Counted from the stretch's first letter, positions 37,850 to 47,688 are shown. The stretch is 64,000 bases of DNA from Pseudomonas sp. PDM18 (GCF_014852585.1 NZ_JACVBX010000003.1:310001-374000); one strand, 5' to 3'. Made by a program: numbers and translations. Notes: generated by a model from the letters alone, not told the origin.

Positions 37850-39745
37850 TCAGCCTGCCTTGGCGAGCCCGGCCTGACCAAGGCGCTCGGCGATCTCGCC
37901 GAGGATCGCCGGGTCGTCGATAGTGGACGGTGGTGCATAGCTCTCGCCGTCGGCGATCTTGCGCAGCACCGCTCGCAGTATCTTGCCCGAGCGGGTCTTG
38001 GGCAGACGCTTGACTACCACCGCACGCTGGAAGCAGGCCAGCGCGCCGATACGCTCACGCACCAGCGCCACCAACTCGCGCTGCAGGTTGGCCTCGGTCG
38101 CCTGCGCGCCATCCTTGAGTACCACCAGCCCCAGCGGCACATGGCCCTTGAGGTCGTCCTGCACGGCGATCACCGCGCACTCGGCGACCGACTCGTGCAG
38201 CGCCAGCAGCTCTTCCATCTCGCCGGTGGACAGGCGGTGGCCGGAGACGTTAATCACGTCGTCGGTGCGGCCCATGATGTAGACGAAGCCCTCCTCGTCC
38301 ACATAGCCGCCGTCGCCGGTGTGGTAGTAGCCGGGGTAGGTCTTCAGGTACGCCTGCAGGTAGCGCGGGTGGTCGTTCCACAGCGTTTGCGCGCAGCCGG
38401 GCGGCAGCGGCAGGGCGATGACGATGGAGCCCTGCTCGTTCGCCCCGAGCAGCCGGCCCTCGTCATCCACCACCTGCACGTGATAACCAGGTACCGCGCG
38501 ATTGGTAGAGCCCGCACGCAGATCGTGGTCGCCCAGGCCTGTGCAAGGTGCGGTCACCGGCCAGCCGGTCTCGGTCTGCCACCAGTGGTCATGCACCGGC
38601 TTACCGGTGAGTTCCTCCAGCCAGTGCTGGGTGCTGCTGTCGAGCTTCTCGCCGGCGAGGAACAGGTGACGCAGCGAGCTCAGGTCGTAGCGCTTGAGTA
38701 ACTCGCCCTGCGGATCTTCCTTACGTATCGCGCGGATTGCCGTGGGCGCGCAGAACAAGCTGTTGACCTTGTGCTCCTCGATCACCCGCCAGTAGCTGCC
38801 GGCGTCGGGCGTGCGCACCGGCTTGCCCTCGTAGAACACCGTGGTGCAGCCATTCATCAGCGGTCCGTAGACGATCAGCGAGTGACCGACTACCCAGCCG
38901 ACGTCGGAAACTCCCCACCAGACATCCCCCGGCTGCAGGCCGAAGATGGTCGGCAGCGCGTAGCTCAACGCCACCGCGTGGCCGCCATTGTCGCGCACGA
39001 TGCCCTTGGGTTTCCCCGTAGTGCCGGAGGTGTACATGATGTACAGCGGGTCGCCACTGGCGACTTCCACCGGGTCGGCCGGTTGCGCACGGGCCAGGCT
39101 TTCGCGCCAGTCGAGGTCACGGCCGGCCTGCAATTCGGCCATCGCCTGCGGGCGTTGCAGCACCAGCACGTGGGCCGGCTTGTGGCTGGCCAGTTCCAGG
39201 GCCTTGTCCACCAGCGGCTTGTATTCGATCACCCGCTCGAACTCCAGCCCACAAGAGGCGGTGAGCACCAGTTTGGGCCTGGCGTCGTCGATGCGCAGCG
39301 CCAACTCGTGGGGCGCGAAGCCGCCGAAGACCACCGAGTGCACCGCACCGAGCCGGGCGCAGGCAAGCATGGCCATGGCTGCCTGCGGCACCATCGGCAT
39401 GTAGATGATCACCCTGTCCCCCTTCCCCACACCCAAAGCGCGCAGGGCGCCGGCCAGACGCGCGACTTCATCGCGCAGCTCCAGGTAGCTAAAGCGCTGC
39501 TGGGTGCCAGTCACAGGGGAGTCGTAGATCAGCGCGGCCTGCTTGCCGCGGCCGAGTTCGATCTGCCGGTCGAGGGCGAGGTAGCAGGTGTTCAGGCGGC
39601 CATCGGCAAACCAGCGATGGCTGCCGTCAGGCAAGGCCTGCAGGGCGTCCTGCGGCGCGCGGTACCAGGCCACACGGCCGGCCTGCTCGGCCCAGAAGGC
39701 GGAAGGCTCCGCGATGGAGCGGTCATGGGACTGCCGGTAACTCAT
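37850..39745 (-). CDS. Propionyl-/acetyl-CoA synthetase (PrpE-like)
   Basis: A 631-residue ANL-family acyl-CoA synthetase activating short-chain fatty acids (probably propionate) to the acyl-CoA via an acyl-adenylate. Motifs: YIMYTSGTTGKPKGIVRD (P-loop), VWWGVSDVGWVVGHSLIVYGPL, HDHWWQTETGWPV, GYYHTGDGGYVDEEG, and the acetylatable Lys in LPKTRSGKILRAVLR. The WWGVSDVGWVVGHS and RDNGGHAVAL sequences favour PrpE/ACSS3 over Acs. The ATG at 39745 is chosen because AGAGG is 9 bases upstream; a GTG two codons earlier is too close to it. Confidence 0.9.
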   Translation of the reverse strand: MSYRQSHDRSIAEPSAFWAEQAGRVAWYRAPQDALQALPDGSHRWFADGRLNTCYLALDRQIELGRGKQAALIYDSPVTGTQQRFSYLELRDEVARLAGALRALGVGKGDRVIIYMPMVPQAAMAMLACARLGAVHSVVFGGFAPHELALRIDDARPKLVLTASCGLEFERVIEYKPLVDKALELASHKPAHVLVLQRPQAMAELQAGRDLDWRESLARAQPADPVEVASGDPLYIMYTSGTTGKPKGIVRDNGGHAVALSYALPTIFGLQPGDVWWGVSDVGWVVGHSLIVYGPLMNGCTTVFYEGKPVRTPDAGSYWRVIEEHKVNSLFCAPTAIRAIRKEDPQGELLKRYDLSSLRHLFLAGEKLDSSTQHWLEELTGKPVHDHWWQTETGWPVTAPCTGLGDHDLRAGSTNRAVPGYHVQVVDDEGRLLGANEQGSIVIALPLPPGCAQTLWNDHPRYLQAYLKTYPGYYHTGDGGYVDEEGFVYIMGRTDDVINVSGHRLSTGEMEELLALHESVAECAVIAVQDDLKGHVPLGLVVLKDGAQATEANLQRELVALVRERIGALACFQRAVVVKRLPKTRSGKILRAVLRKIADGESYAPPSTIDDPAILGEIAERLGQAGLAKAG

Positions 39746-40047
39746 CGTCACTGCCTCTTATTGTTGTTATCGAGGTCGAACAACGAGTATGGACGGGGAT
39801 CGCCACCCCACCATCAACCTTTGGTCGTAGTCCTGCCGCGCGCCGCGGAAGCGGGCCGGCAGTATTGCTTTGCAGGATTTTTCAGCGAAGCGGCGCGACG
39901 GTGGATAGAGCGCTCTGGAATGGTGGCTGGAGAGTTTCCGGTAGCGCCGCCACCGCATGTCGGCGACCACAAGTCGCACCTTCTACCACCATGTGACGGG
40001 ACTACACTGAAAGTCCCTTTTCACCTGACAGCACAGGGGTGAGTACC
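39746..40047. other. 302-bp intergenic region, prpE-like / small protein
   Basis: Divergent promoter region. A -10-like TACACT lies at 40003-40008 inside a small inverted repeat GGGACT / AGTCCC (39998-40003 with 40012-40017) followed by TTTT. This could be an operator or a weak attenuator for the small gene. Nothing else recognisable. Confidence 0.4.
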
Positions 40048-40227
40048 GTGAACATCCTCGTCCGTCCGTCCCACTTGCGCAAAGACCAGCCATGGGAAGT
40101 CTGCCTCGACCAGCAGGCCGTGGGTTTCCGCAGCGAGCTCGAGGCGCGCAGTTTCGTCGCTACCCTCGAGGCCCGACTGAAGGCCCCGCACCGACTACCC
40201 GAACAGGTGCAAGGCGCCGCCAGCTGA
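40048..40227 (+). CDS. Small conserved protein (59 aa)
   Basis: A 59-residue soluble protein (MNILVRPSHLRKDQPWEVCLDQQ and onward) with a GTG start at 40048. AGGGGTGAG about 6 bases upstream favours this over a GTG three codons earlier. The C-terminal half, VGFRSELEARSFVATLEARL, looks like an amphipathic helix. No known domain. Its stop codon abuts the stop codon of the convergent MFS gene with no gap. Confidence 0.7.
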   Translation: MNILVRPSHLRKDQPWEVCLDQQAVGFRSELEARSFVATLEARLKAPHRLPEQVQGAAS

Positions 40228-41403
40228 TCAGGCCGCGCGTTCGCTGATCTGGCCGCTCAGCCAGCCGAGCACGGCAGCCACCAGGCCGCAGACGGTGATG
40301 ACCACTGCCATCGGCAGTGCCGAGCCATCGTGCAATGCACCGACCAGCGCCGAAGCGCCGGCCGCGACGGTGAACTGCAGGCTGCCCATCAGCGCCGAAG
40401 CACTGCCCGCGTGCCGGCCTTGGCTGGCCATGGCGCAGGCCGACGAGTTGGGCAGCAGGAAACCCAGGCTTGCGATGGCGCCGAACAACGGCACCAGCAG
40501 CGGCCACAGGTGGTCGGGCTTGGCCAGGGTGATCGCCAGCAGCGCCACGCCGCAACCGAAGTACACCCACACCGCCCGGCGCAGCCAGAACCCCGGACCG
40601 CGATAACGCAACAGCCGCGCATTGACCTGCGCCATCAGGATGAAGCCCGCCGCGTTGCTGCCGAAGATCCAGCCGTAGTGCTCGGCCGGCACGCCGTAGA
40701 GCTCGATGAAGACGAAGGGCGAGCCCGCGATATAGGAGAACATCCCGGCGATGGCGACCCCGCCGGTGAGCGCGTAGGTGATGAAGGATCGGTCGCGGAA
40801 CAGTGCGCGGTACTGCTTCAGTGCGCCGCGCAACGGTGGGCGCGGCCCGCTCGGGATGGTCTCGGGCAGCCATCGCGCGATGGCGACACCGGCCAGGGCG
40901 CTGAACAGCGTCAGGCAATAGAAGATCGACTGCCAGCCGGACAGGCTCAGCAGCAGCCCGCCGCCCAGTGGCGCGAGGATCGGCGCCAGGCCCATCACCA
41001 GCATCAGTTGCGAGAAGGCCTTGGCGGCAGCAATCGGGTCGCACAGGTCACGCACTACCGCCCGCGAGATCACCATCCCCGCACAACCACCGAGCGCCTG
41101 GACGAAGCGCGCGCCGATCAGCCATTCCAGGTTCGGCGCGAAGGCGCAGGCGAGCGACGCCAGGGTGAAGATGCTCACCCCCAGCAGCAACGGGATGCGC
41201 CGGCCGATGCGATCAGCCAGCGGGCCGTAGAGCAGTTGGCCGATGGCGAGACCGGCGAAGTAGGCCGACAGGCTCAGTTGGATGTGTTCGACGTCGGTAC
41301 CGAAGGATTGCGCCAGTGCTGGGAAGCTGGGCAGGTAGAAGTCGATGGCCATGGGCCCGAAGGCGCTCAGCGCGCCGAGGATCAGCAGGATGCGGAGATT
41401 CAT
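40228..41403 (-). CDS. Bcr/CflA-family MFS exporter
   Basis: A 391-residue 12-helix major facilitator of the drug:H+ antiporter-1 family. Motif A is visible in the loop after helix 2 (LLYGPLADRIGRRIPLLLGVSIF), and the motif C-like region LGLAPILAPLGGGLLLSLSGWQSIFYCL contains the conserved Gly/Pro pattern. Bcr/CflA relatives export chloramphenicol, bicyclomycin, cysteine or sulfonamides; the substrate here is unknown. It is transcribed alone, with no adjacent regulator. Confidence 0.9.
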   Translation of the reverse strand: MNLRILLILGALSAFGPMAIDFYLPSFPALAQSFGTDVEHIQLSLSAYFAGLAIGQLLYGPLADRIGRRIPLLLGVSIFTLASLACAFAPNLEWLIGARFVQALGGCAGMVISRAVVRDLCDPIAAAKAFSQLMLVMGLAPILAPLGGGLLLSLSGWQSIFYCLTLFSALAGVAIARWLPETIPSGPRPPLRGALKQYRALFRDRSFITYALTGGVAIAGMFSYIAGSPFVFIELYGVPAEHYGWIFGSNAAGFILMAQVNARLLRYRGPGFWLRRAVWVYFGCGVALLAITLAKPDHLWPLLVPLFGAIASLGFLLPNSSACAMASQGRHAGSASALMGSLQFTVAAGASALVGALHDGSALPMAVVITVCGLVAAVLGWLSGQISERAA

Positions 41404-41569
41404 GGATCACCTGGTCACACGCGTCCGCCGAAGGGCGGCTGGGGCCGCAGGCAGGTCAGTGTGGATAACGAGTTGGCGCACAGGAAAGGCGCAGCGAAGC
41501 CATGCATTGTGGCGAGCGGCGGAAAATTAGCAAGCTCCCTAAGCAACTCCCCACATAAAGCGAGGAGCG

Positions 41570-41592
41570 GGCCCGGCCGCGCTGGCCGGGCC
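41570..41592 (-). terminator. Hairpin after the RND permease gene
   Basis: GGCCCGGCC (41570-41578) with GGCCGGGCC (41584-41592): a perfect 9-bp stem. The minus-strand sequence after it is only weakly T-rich. Confidence 0.55.
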
Positions 41593-41602
41593 TGTTGCAG
41601 CA

Positions 41603-44600
41603 TCAGGCCTCGTGGACGCCCTCTGGTGCGGGCTTCGCCTTGGCCTTGCGGCCGCTGAGCTTGTCCGCGGCCGACTCCACCAGCATGTAGAACATCGGGA
41701 TGAGGAAGGTCGCCAGCAGGGTCGCGGCGAGCATGCCGCCGATCACCCCGGTGCCGATCGAGTGACGGCTCGCGGAGCCGGCGCCGGTGCTGATGGCCAG
41801 CGGCACGCACCCCAGGATGAAGGCCAGCGAGGTCATCACGATGGGGCGGAAGCGCAGCTTGGCCGCCTCCAGCGCCGCCTCGACCGGCCCCATACCCTGT
41901 TCCTCGCGGCACAGCACGGCGAACTCGATGATCAGGATGGCGTTCTTCGCCGCCAGGCCGATCAGGGTCACCAGGCCGACCTGGAAGTACACGTCGTTAT
42001 CCAGCCCGCGCAGCCAGATCGCCAGGATCGCCCCGAACACTGCGAAGGGCACGGCAGTGACCACCGCCAGCGGCAGAGTCCAGCGCTCGTACTGGGCGGC
42101 GAGGATGAGGAACACCAGGATCAGGCCGAAGATGAACGCGGTGCTGCCCGAGCCCTGGGTCGCCAGCTCCTGGTAGGCCGAGCCGATCCAGGCCAGCGAG
42201 TATTCCTCGCCCAGAACTTCATCCGCCACCGCCTGCATGGCCGCCAGCGCCTGGCCGGAGCTGTAGCCCGGCGCCGGGCCACCGAGCAGCTTGGCCGCCG
42301 GGAATACGTTGAAGCGCGCGTAGGAGTCCGGGCCGAGGATGCGCTTGACCGACACCAGGGTGGTCAGCGGCACCAGGTCGCCGGTGGACGAGCGCACGAA
42401 GACCTGGCTGAGGTCGTCCGGCTTGCGGCGGAACTCCGGCTCCGACTCCAGGGAGACCTGCCAGGTCCGCCCGTAGAGGGTGAAGTCGTTGACGTAGTAA
42501 CTGCCGAAGGTGGACTGCATGGCCGTGAATACGTCGTTGATCGCCACGCCCAGGGACCGCGCCTTGGTGCGGTCCAGGTCGACGTAGTACTGCGGCACGT
42601 TGGCGTTGAAGGTCGTGTTGACCCCCGCCAGCTCGGGGCGCTTGGCCGCGGCTGCGAGGAACTTCATGGTCACCTCTTCGAGCTGCTCGGAGGTGCCGCC
42701 GCTGCGGTCCTGGATGTAGGCCTCGAAGCCGCCGGTGGTACTCATGCCAGTGATCGGTGGCGGGTTGAAGGACATTACCACCCCGTCCTCCTGGCCGGCG
42801 CCCATCTTCATGAATTCGCGGGTCAGGTTGCGCGCGTCCAGTTCGGGCGTCGTACGCTCCTTCCAGTCCTTGAGCGGCACGAAGGACACACCTGCGTTGC
42901 TGCGGGTGCCGAAGGTGAGGATGTCGAAACCGGCGAAGGTCACCACGTCCTGCACTGCCGGATGCTTCATCAGCTGGTGGGTCACGTCGTTGGTGAGCTT
43001 CTCGGTGCGGCTCAGCGAGGCCGCCGGCGGCAGGAAGTAGGCGTTGAGCACATAGCCCTGATCCTCGTCGGGCACCAGTGAGCCGGGCACGCGACCGAAC
43101 AGGATGACCAGCAGGGCGATCATGCCGCCAAACAGCAGCAGGCCGAGGGCCGCACGCTTGAGGAAGAACTGCACCCCGGCGCCGTAACCGTTGGTGATGC
43201 GTTCGAAGGTACGGTTGAACCAGCGGAACGGCGCGGCCGGTTCCTTGTGCTCGGCCTTGAGGATCAGCGCGCACAGCGCTGGCGACAGGGTCAGCGCGAC
43301 GATGCCGGAGATCACTACCGATACCGCAATGGTGATCGCGAACTGCTTGTACATCTGCCCGGCCAGGCCGCCGAGGAAGCCGACCGGGATGAACACAGCG
43401 CAGAGCACCAGCACGATGGCAACGATCGGCCCGGTCACCTCCTCCATGGCCTTGATCGCCGCTTCCTTCGGGCTGAGTTTCTCCGTGCGCATCACCCGTT
43501 CGACGTTTTCCAGCACCACGATGGCATCGTCCACCACGATGCCGATCGCCAGCACCATGCCGAACAGCGACAGCAGGTTGATCGAGAAGCCCATCAGGTA
43601 CATGCCGGCGAAGGTGCCGACCAGCGATACCGGGATCGCCAGTACCGGGATCAGCGTCGCGCGGAGGTTCTGCAGGAAGATGAAGACCACCACCATCACC
43701 AGGATCAGCGCCTCGATAAAGGTGTGGATCACCTCCTCGATGGAGACCTTCACGAAGGTGGTGGTGTCGTACGGGATCTTGTACGTGATGCCCTGCGGGA
43801 AACGCTTGGACATGGCGTCCATGTGATCGCGCACGGCCTGGGCGGTATCCAGCGCGTTGGCGCCCGGCTGCAGGTAGATACCGAAGGCGGCGTTCTGCTG
43901 GCCATTGAGCGACGTGACCAGGGAGTAGTCCTGCGCGCCCAGTTCGACCCTCGCCACATCCTTGAGCAGCAGGCTGGCGCCAGTGGAGTCACTGCGCAGG
44001 ATGACGTTCTCGAACTCCTTGGGATCGGTGAATCGCCCCTGCGCGGTAGCCATGTAGGTGAAGTCCTGCGGCTCCTTCATCGGCTGCTGGCCGAAACTGC
44101 CGGCGGCGAACTGCGAGTTCTGCTCGCGGATCGCGTTGACCACGTCGGTGGGCGTCAGGTTGTACTGCGCCAACTTGTCCGGGCGCAGCCAGACCCGCAT
44201 GGCGTAGTCCTTGGAACCGAACTGGCTGACGTCGCCGACGCCGGGGATCCGCTTGAGGTCGTCGATCACGTTGATCAGCGCGTAGTTGCTGATGAAGATC
44301 GGGTCGCGGGAGTTGTCCGGCGAGAACAGCGTCACCACCTGCAGGATGTCGGAGGATTTCTTCTCCACCTTCACGCCCTGCCGGCGCACTTCCTCGGGCA
44401 GCTTGGCGAGCGCGGCCTGCACCTTGTTGTTGACGTCGATGGTTGCCTGGTCGGGGTCGGTGCCGACCTCGAAGTACACGGTCAGGCTCATGGCGCCGCT
44501 GGCGTCAGAGTTGGACAACTGGTAGATCATGCCCTCCACGCCGTTGATTTCCTGCTCCAGCGGAGCGGCCACGGTTTCGGCGATGACCTGGGAACTGGCG

Positions 44601-44755
44601 CCCGGGTAGGAGGCCGTCACGGACACTTCCGGCGGCACGATTTCCGGGTACTGGGCAATGGGCAGCGCACGCATGGCCACCAGACCCGCGAGCAGGATCA
44701 CGATGGAAATCACCATCGCGAACACGGGACGTTCGATGAAGAAGCGCGAGATCAC
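41603..44755 (-). CDS. RND multidrug efflux permease (HAE1 family)
   Basis: A 1050-residue inner-membrane proton-driven pump of the hydrophobe/amphiphile efflux-1 family (AcrB/MexB/MexF-like). It begins [20 protein letters not shown], with 12 helices and two large periplasmic loops. The proton-relay Asp pair is in [18 protein letters not shown]; the first porter loop has [16 protein letters not shown] and the second the [14 protein letters not shown] region. It is co-transcribed 12 bases downstream of the periplasmic adaptor. No outer-membrane factor gene follows, so it must borrow an OprM-type channel. It cannot be assigned to a named Mex system with confidence. Confidence 0.94.
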   Translation of the reverse strand: MISRFFIERPVFAMVISIVILLAGLVAMRALPIAQYPEIVPPEVSVTASYPGASSQVIAETVAAPLEQEINGVEGMIYQLSNSDASGAMSLTVYFEVGTDPDQATIDVNNKVQAALAKLPEEVRRQGVKVEKKSSDILQVVTLFSPDNSRDPIFISNYALINVIDDLKRIPGVGDVSQFGSKDYAMRVWLRPDKLAQYNLTPTDVVNAIREQNSQFAAGSFGQQPMKEPQDFTYMATAQGRFTDPKEFENVILRSDSTGASLLLKDVARVELGAQDYSLVTSLNGQQNAAFGIYLQPGANALDTAQAVRDHMDAMSKRFPQGITYKIPYDTTTFVKVSIEEVIHTFIEALILVMVVVFIFLQNLRATLIPVLAIPVSLVGTFAGMYLMGFSINLLSLFGMVLAIGIVVDDAIVVLENVERVMRTEKLSPKEAAIKAMEEVTGPIVAIVLVLCAVFIPVGFLGGLAGQMYKQFAITIAVSVVISGIVALTLSPALCALILKAEHKEPAAPFRWFNRTFERITNGYGAGVQFFLKRAALGLLLFGGMIALLVILFGRVPGSLVPDEDQGYVLNAYFLPPAASLSRTEKLTNDVTHQLMKHPAVQDVVTFAGFDILTFGTRSNAGVSFVPLKDWKERTTPELDARNLTREFMKMGAGQEDGVVMSFNPPPITGMSTTGGFEAYIQDRSGGTSEQLEEVTMKFLAAAAKRPELAGVNTTFNANVPQYYVDLDRTKARSLGVAINDVFTAMQSTFGSYYVNDFTLYGRTWQVSLESEPEFRRKPDDLSQVFVRSSTGDLVPLTTLVSVKRILGPDSYARFNVFPAAKLLGGPAPGYSSGQALAAMQAVADEVLGEEYSLAWIGSAYQELATQGSGSTAFIFGLILVFLILAAQYERWTLPLAVVTAVPFAVFGAILAIWLRGLDNDVYFQVGLVTLIGLAAKNAILIIEFAVLCREEQGMGPVEAALEAAKLRFRPIVMTSLAFILGCVPLAISTGAGSASRHSIGTGVIGGMLAATLLATFLIPMFYMLVESAADKLSGRKAKAKPAPEGVHEA

Positions 44756-44767
44756 GATAGGCGCTCC

Positions 44768-45952
44768 TTAAGACTGGGTAGAGGCGGAGCCGGCTGCAGA
44801 TTCCTGCGCGCCACCTTCCACGGCCTTGACCGGCTGGTCGGGGCGCACCTTGAGGATGCCATCGACAATCACCCGATCCCCATCGTCCACACCGGCGTCG
44901 ATGATCCAGCGGCCATCCACGGTCTTGCTGGTGGTGACCTGGCGCACGCGGGCATAACTGTCCTTGTCCACCACGTAGACGAAGGTGCCGCGCGGGCCCT
45001 GGGCCAGGGCACGCTCGGGCAGGGTCACGGCGTTGCTCTGGGTGATCCCGGTGATCAGGATGCGCACAAACTGGCCGGGGATCAGCAGGTTGTGCGGGTT
45101 GGGCACCACGGCGCGGGCGTTCACGGTGCCGGTACCGGTGTTGACGAAGCTGTCGGTGAAGTCGACGACGCCTTCGATGGGGTACTTGCTGCCATCGCCG
45201 AAGCGCAGCTCGGCGGTCAACTTTCCGTCCTTGGGCAGGATGTAGCGGCCGCTCTTCACGCCGTCGTTCATCTGCGTCGCCTGGGTGTCGGGGTAGGCGA
45301 AGTTGACGTACACCGGGTCGAGCTGGGTGAGTTTGGTCAGCAGGCTGGAGTTCGGGTCGCTGGCCACCACCAGGCTGCCTTCGGAGCGCACTTCCTTGCT
45401 CGCCATGCCGGAGATCGGCGCGGTCACAGTGGTGTAGTTGAGGTCGATCTGCTTGGCCTGGACGTTGGCGCGGGCGGCCTCGACGTCGGCCTTGGCCTGT
45501 TCGAAATCGGAGGTGTAGCGGTCCAGTTCGCTTTCACTGGCGAAGCCCTTGGCCTGCAGTTCACGAATCCGCCTCAGGTCACGCTCGGTTTGCCGATAGC
45601 GAGCCTGGGTCTGCGCCAGCGACCCCTTGGCCTGGCCCAGCGAGGCCTGGTAGGGACGAGGGTCGATGCGGAACAGCACCTGGCCCTCCTTCACCGGCCG
45701 GCCTTCCTCGTAGGTGCGGCGCTGCAGGATGCCGCTGACCTGAGCGCGCACTTCCACTTCGCGGTAGCCCGCAGTCCGCGCGGCGTACTCGAAGGTCAGG
45801 GGTACTGGGGCGCTCTTGGCCACTTCGACCGTCACTGCCGGGGGCGGCGGCGCTGCCGTAGCCGGTTTGTCCTCGGCCTGGGCCCAGGCAGCAAACAGGA
45901 CTGGCAACCCAACGACAGCAAGTGCGACGGGCAAACGACGGGCAAACGGCAT
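44768..45952 (-). CDS. RND periplasmic adaptor (membrane fusion protein)
   Basis: A 394-residue adaptor linking the RND pump to an outer-membrane channel. It starts at MPFARRLPVALAVVG, with GAGAGG 6 bases upstream. The signal peptide ends near AWAQA without a lipobox Cys, so it is probably held by association or an uncleaved helix rather than a lipid. The lipoyl/barrel-sandwich halves flank a coiled-coil hairpin (LAQTQARYRQTERDLRRIRELQAKGFAS / LDRYTSDFEQAKADVEAARANVQAKQ). Beta-barrel and membrane-proximal domains follow (NLLIPGQFVRILI, VIVDGILKVRPDQPVK). Confidence 0.93.
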   Translation of the reverse strand: MPFARRLPVALAVVGLPVLFAAWAQAEDKPATAAPPPPAVTVEVAKSAPVPLTFEYAARTAGYREVEVRAQVSGILQRRTYEEGRPVKEGQVLFRIDPRPYQASLGQAKGSLAQTQARYRQTERDLRRIRELQAKGFASESELDRYTSDFEQAKADVEAARANVQAKQIDLNYTTVTAPISGMASKEVRSEGSLVVASDPNSSLLTKLTQLDPVYVNFAYPDTQATQMNDGVKSGRYILPKDGKLTAELRFGDGSKYPIEGVVDFTDSFVNTGTGTVNARAVVPNPHNLLIPGQFVRILITGITQSNAVTLPERALAQGPRGTFVYVVDKDSYARVRQVTTSKTVDGRWIIDAGVDDGDRVIVDGILKVRPDQPVKAVEGGAQESAAGSASTQS

Positions 45953-46011
45953 GTAACCTCTCCATGGAAATGACTGACTGCGGAACCCCAAAAGACGACG
46001 ACTGTGTGACT

Positions 46012-46035
46012 TTTACCTACGCCAGTGTCTGTAAA
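46012..46035. promoter_or_regulatory. Candidate operator of the RND-pump TetR regulator
   Basis: TTTAC (46012-46016) and GTAAA (46031-46035) form an inverted pair in the AT-rich gap between the divergent pump operon and its regulator. Placement is right for an autoregulated TetR repressor. The short arms make it tentative. Confidence 0.35.
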
Positions 46036-46107
46036 GCACTGTTAGCGCAATAAAATCAGTAAACTGCCGGTCACCCAGTGATCCTAGCCTGTATACCACC
46101 AAGCGCC

Positions 46108-46740
46108 ATGCGAAGAACTAAAGAAGATTCGGAACGAACCCGTCAGACGATTCTCGACTCGGCTGAAGGCCTTTTCTTTGCGAAAGGCGTCTCAAATACG
46201 AGCCTGGAAGAGATCGCGCGCGCTGCTGGCGTCACTCGCGGAGCGGTGTACTGGCACTTCCAGAACAAGGCGCACCTGTTCAACGACATGCTCAACCAGG
46301 TTCGCCTGCCGCCTGAGCAACTGGCACAGCGGCTGTCCGGGTGCGATGGTCACGACCCGATCGAATCGCTGTTCCAGCTCAGCGTGGAAGTGGTCGAGAA
46401 CCTCGCCCGCGATGAACAGCGTCGGCGCATCCTCACCATCCTCCTGCAGCGCTGCGAGTTCACCGATGAACTGCGCGACGCCGAGGAGCGCCACAACCAG
46501 TTCGTCCGGCAATTCATCGAACTTTGCGAGCAGTTGTTCAACCGCGAGGATTGCCGCACGCGTCTGATGCCCGGCGTGTCGCCCAAGATTGCCTCGCGCG
46601 CGGTGCATGCGATGATCTTCGGCCTGCTCAGCGACTGGCTGCGCGACCCGGCCCTGTTCGACCCGCTACAGGAAACCCGCGAGCTGTTCGACGCCGTGTT
46701 CCGTGGCCTGATACGCGACTGGCACCCGGCGCAGGCATAA
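46108..46740 (+). CDS. TetR/AcrR-family repressor of the RND pump
   Basis: A 210-residue repressor starting MRRTKEDSERTRQTILDSAE. The N-terminal HTH is classic TetR (LFFAKGVSNTSLEEIARAAGVTRGAVYWHFQNKAHLFNDML). The C-terminal ligand domain resembles the AcrR/TtgR type (DEQRRRILTILLQRCEFTDELRDAEERHNQFVRQFIELCEQL). Divergent transcription from the adaptor-permease operon implies it represses the pump until an effector (toxic compound) binds. Its own operator is probably in the 155-bp gap. Confidence 0.9.
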   Translation: MRRTKEDSERTRQTILDSAEGLFFAKGVSNTSLEEIARAAGVTRGAVYWHFQNKAHLFNDMLNQVRLPPEQLAQRLSGCDGHDPIESLFQLSVEVVENLARDEQRRRILTILLQRCEFTDELRDAEERHNQFVRQFIELCEQLFNREDCRTRLMPGVSPKIASRAVHAMIFGLLSDWLRDPALFDPLQETRELFDAVFRGLIRDWHPAQA

Positions 46741-46777
46741 GGGGCCGGCAGGACGCCGGCCCGGAAGGGATGACACT

Positions 46778-46975
46778 TCAGGCCGCCTCGGCCTCGTAGC
46801 CTTCCTCGCGGATCGCCGCGAGGATCGCGGGTTCGTCCAGCCGGCTGGCGACGCGGACTTCACCGGCGCCCAGGTCGACCTGCACGTCCGCCGCCGCGTC
46901 CAGCGCCTGTACAGCCTGGGTGATGGCGCGCACGCAGTGTCCGCAGCTCATGCCTTTGACATTGAAGGTGTGCAT
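46778..46975 (-). CDS. copZ: CopZ-type copper chaperone
   Basis: A 65-residue cytoplasmic heavy-metal-associated domain protein. The metal site is GMSCGHC (Cys11 and Cys14). The length and the His-free GMSCGHCV motif fit CopZ-type Cu(I) chaperones. GAGGAGAG precedes the ATG. Its promoter carries a CueR box (47019-47039) on the minus strand. It should buffer Cu(I) and pass it to the CopA ATPase encoded about 0.7 kb away. Confidence 0.93.
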   Translation of the reverse strand: MHTFNVKGMSCGHCVRAITQAVQALDAAADVQVDLGAGEVRVASRLDEPAILAAIREEGYEAEAA

Positions 46976-47018
46976 GGAATCTCTCCTCTAATGGATTGAA
47001 GCGTTGGATGCAGTCTCA

Positions 47019-47042
47019 ACCTTTCCACCGTGGCAAGGTCAA
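47019..47042 (-). promoter_or_regulatory. CueR operator/promoter of copZ
   Basis: Read on the minus strand, TTGACCTTGCC...AAGGTTGAG has a -35 TTGACC (47037-47042) and a dyad ACCTTG / AAAGGT lying in the elongated spacer typical of MerR-family copper promoters. It is nearly the same as the copA site at 47658-47681. Confidence 0.87.
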
Positions 47043-47128
47043 GCCTCTCGCGTTGCCCTCTCCTTGCACTTGTCCTACGTCAGCCTCTCAGCCAAGCTGC
47101 GGAAATAGCTGACTCGTCGGAGAACGCC

Positions 47129-47611
47129 ATGCGCCGTTCCCTTTTAATTGCCGCCGGCCTCGCCGCTGCCCTGCCCTTCGCAAGCCTGCCCTTCAGTGCC
47201 TGGGCCGACGGCATGCCCGAGGAACCCTCGGCGCCGGCCGTACCCACCTCCCCGGCCACGCCACCGCCAAGCACGCCCGGTTCCTGGCCGGTGCCCGACG
47301 CCCAGCCGGTCGCCTATGCCGTGCTGATCGTCAGCCGCGAGCGGCTGGATACCGGCACCGCCTGCGACATCGACCTATATGTGCAGGACGAAAAGGTCTC
47401 GCGCCTGCAGCCCGAAGGTGAAATCGCCCTGAACCTGCCGCCGGGCGAGGTTTCCCTGCGCCTGCAGACCGCCAACTCCGGCCTCTGCCGTAGTGGCATC
47501 CAGCCGTTGCGCGCACAGTCGGTGCAGTTGCACGCTGGCGAAGTGCGCAAGTTCCGCATCGCCAACAGCGAGAGCGGGCTGTATCTCATGCCGGTCTCCA
47601 GCGGCAGCTGA
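47129..47611 (+). CDS. Exported Pro-rich protein of unknown function
   Basis: A 160-residue exported protein: MRRSLLIAAGLAAALPFASLPFSAWADG, cut near residue 27. A Pro/Ala/Thr-rich linker follows (EEPSAPAVPTSPATPPPSTPGS). A compact beta-rich domain (about 60-160) contains two cysteines, TACDIDLYV and SGLCRSG, probably disulphide-bonded. GGAG precedes the ATG. It lies between copZ and copA, with its promoter next to the copZ CueR box, but shows no Met- or His-rich copper motif. Family not recognised. Confidence 0.72.
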   Translation: MRRSLLIAAGLAAALPFASLPFSAWADGMPEEPSAPAVPTSPATPPPSTPGSWPVPDAQPVAYAVLIVSRERLDTGTACDIDLYVQDEKVSRLQPEGEIALNLPPGEVSLRLQTANSGLCRSGIQPLRAQSVQLHAGEVRKFRIANSESGLYLMPVSSGS

Positions 47612-47657
47612 TCCCGGCCTCGGCTTTGACCTGCGACAAGATGACAGCAAACGAGGG

Positions 47658-47688
47658 TTGACCTTGCCCTCGTGTCAAGGTTGATGCT
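47658..47688 (+). promoter_or_regulatory. CueR operator/promoter of copA
   Basis: -35 TTGACC (47658-47663), dyad ACCTTG (47661-47666) with CAAGGT (47676-47681), and a -10-like GATGCT at 47683-47688 give a 19-bp spacer, the hallmark of MerR-family promoters that CueR-Cu(I) twists into activity. Confidence 0.88.

Noticed and set aside
43247..45973. A 908-codon open frame antisense to the RND pump genes
   Set aside because: Low-complexity His/Arg/Gly/Val composition typical of the reverse frame of GC-rich genes, with no ribosome site or domain.
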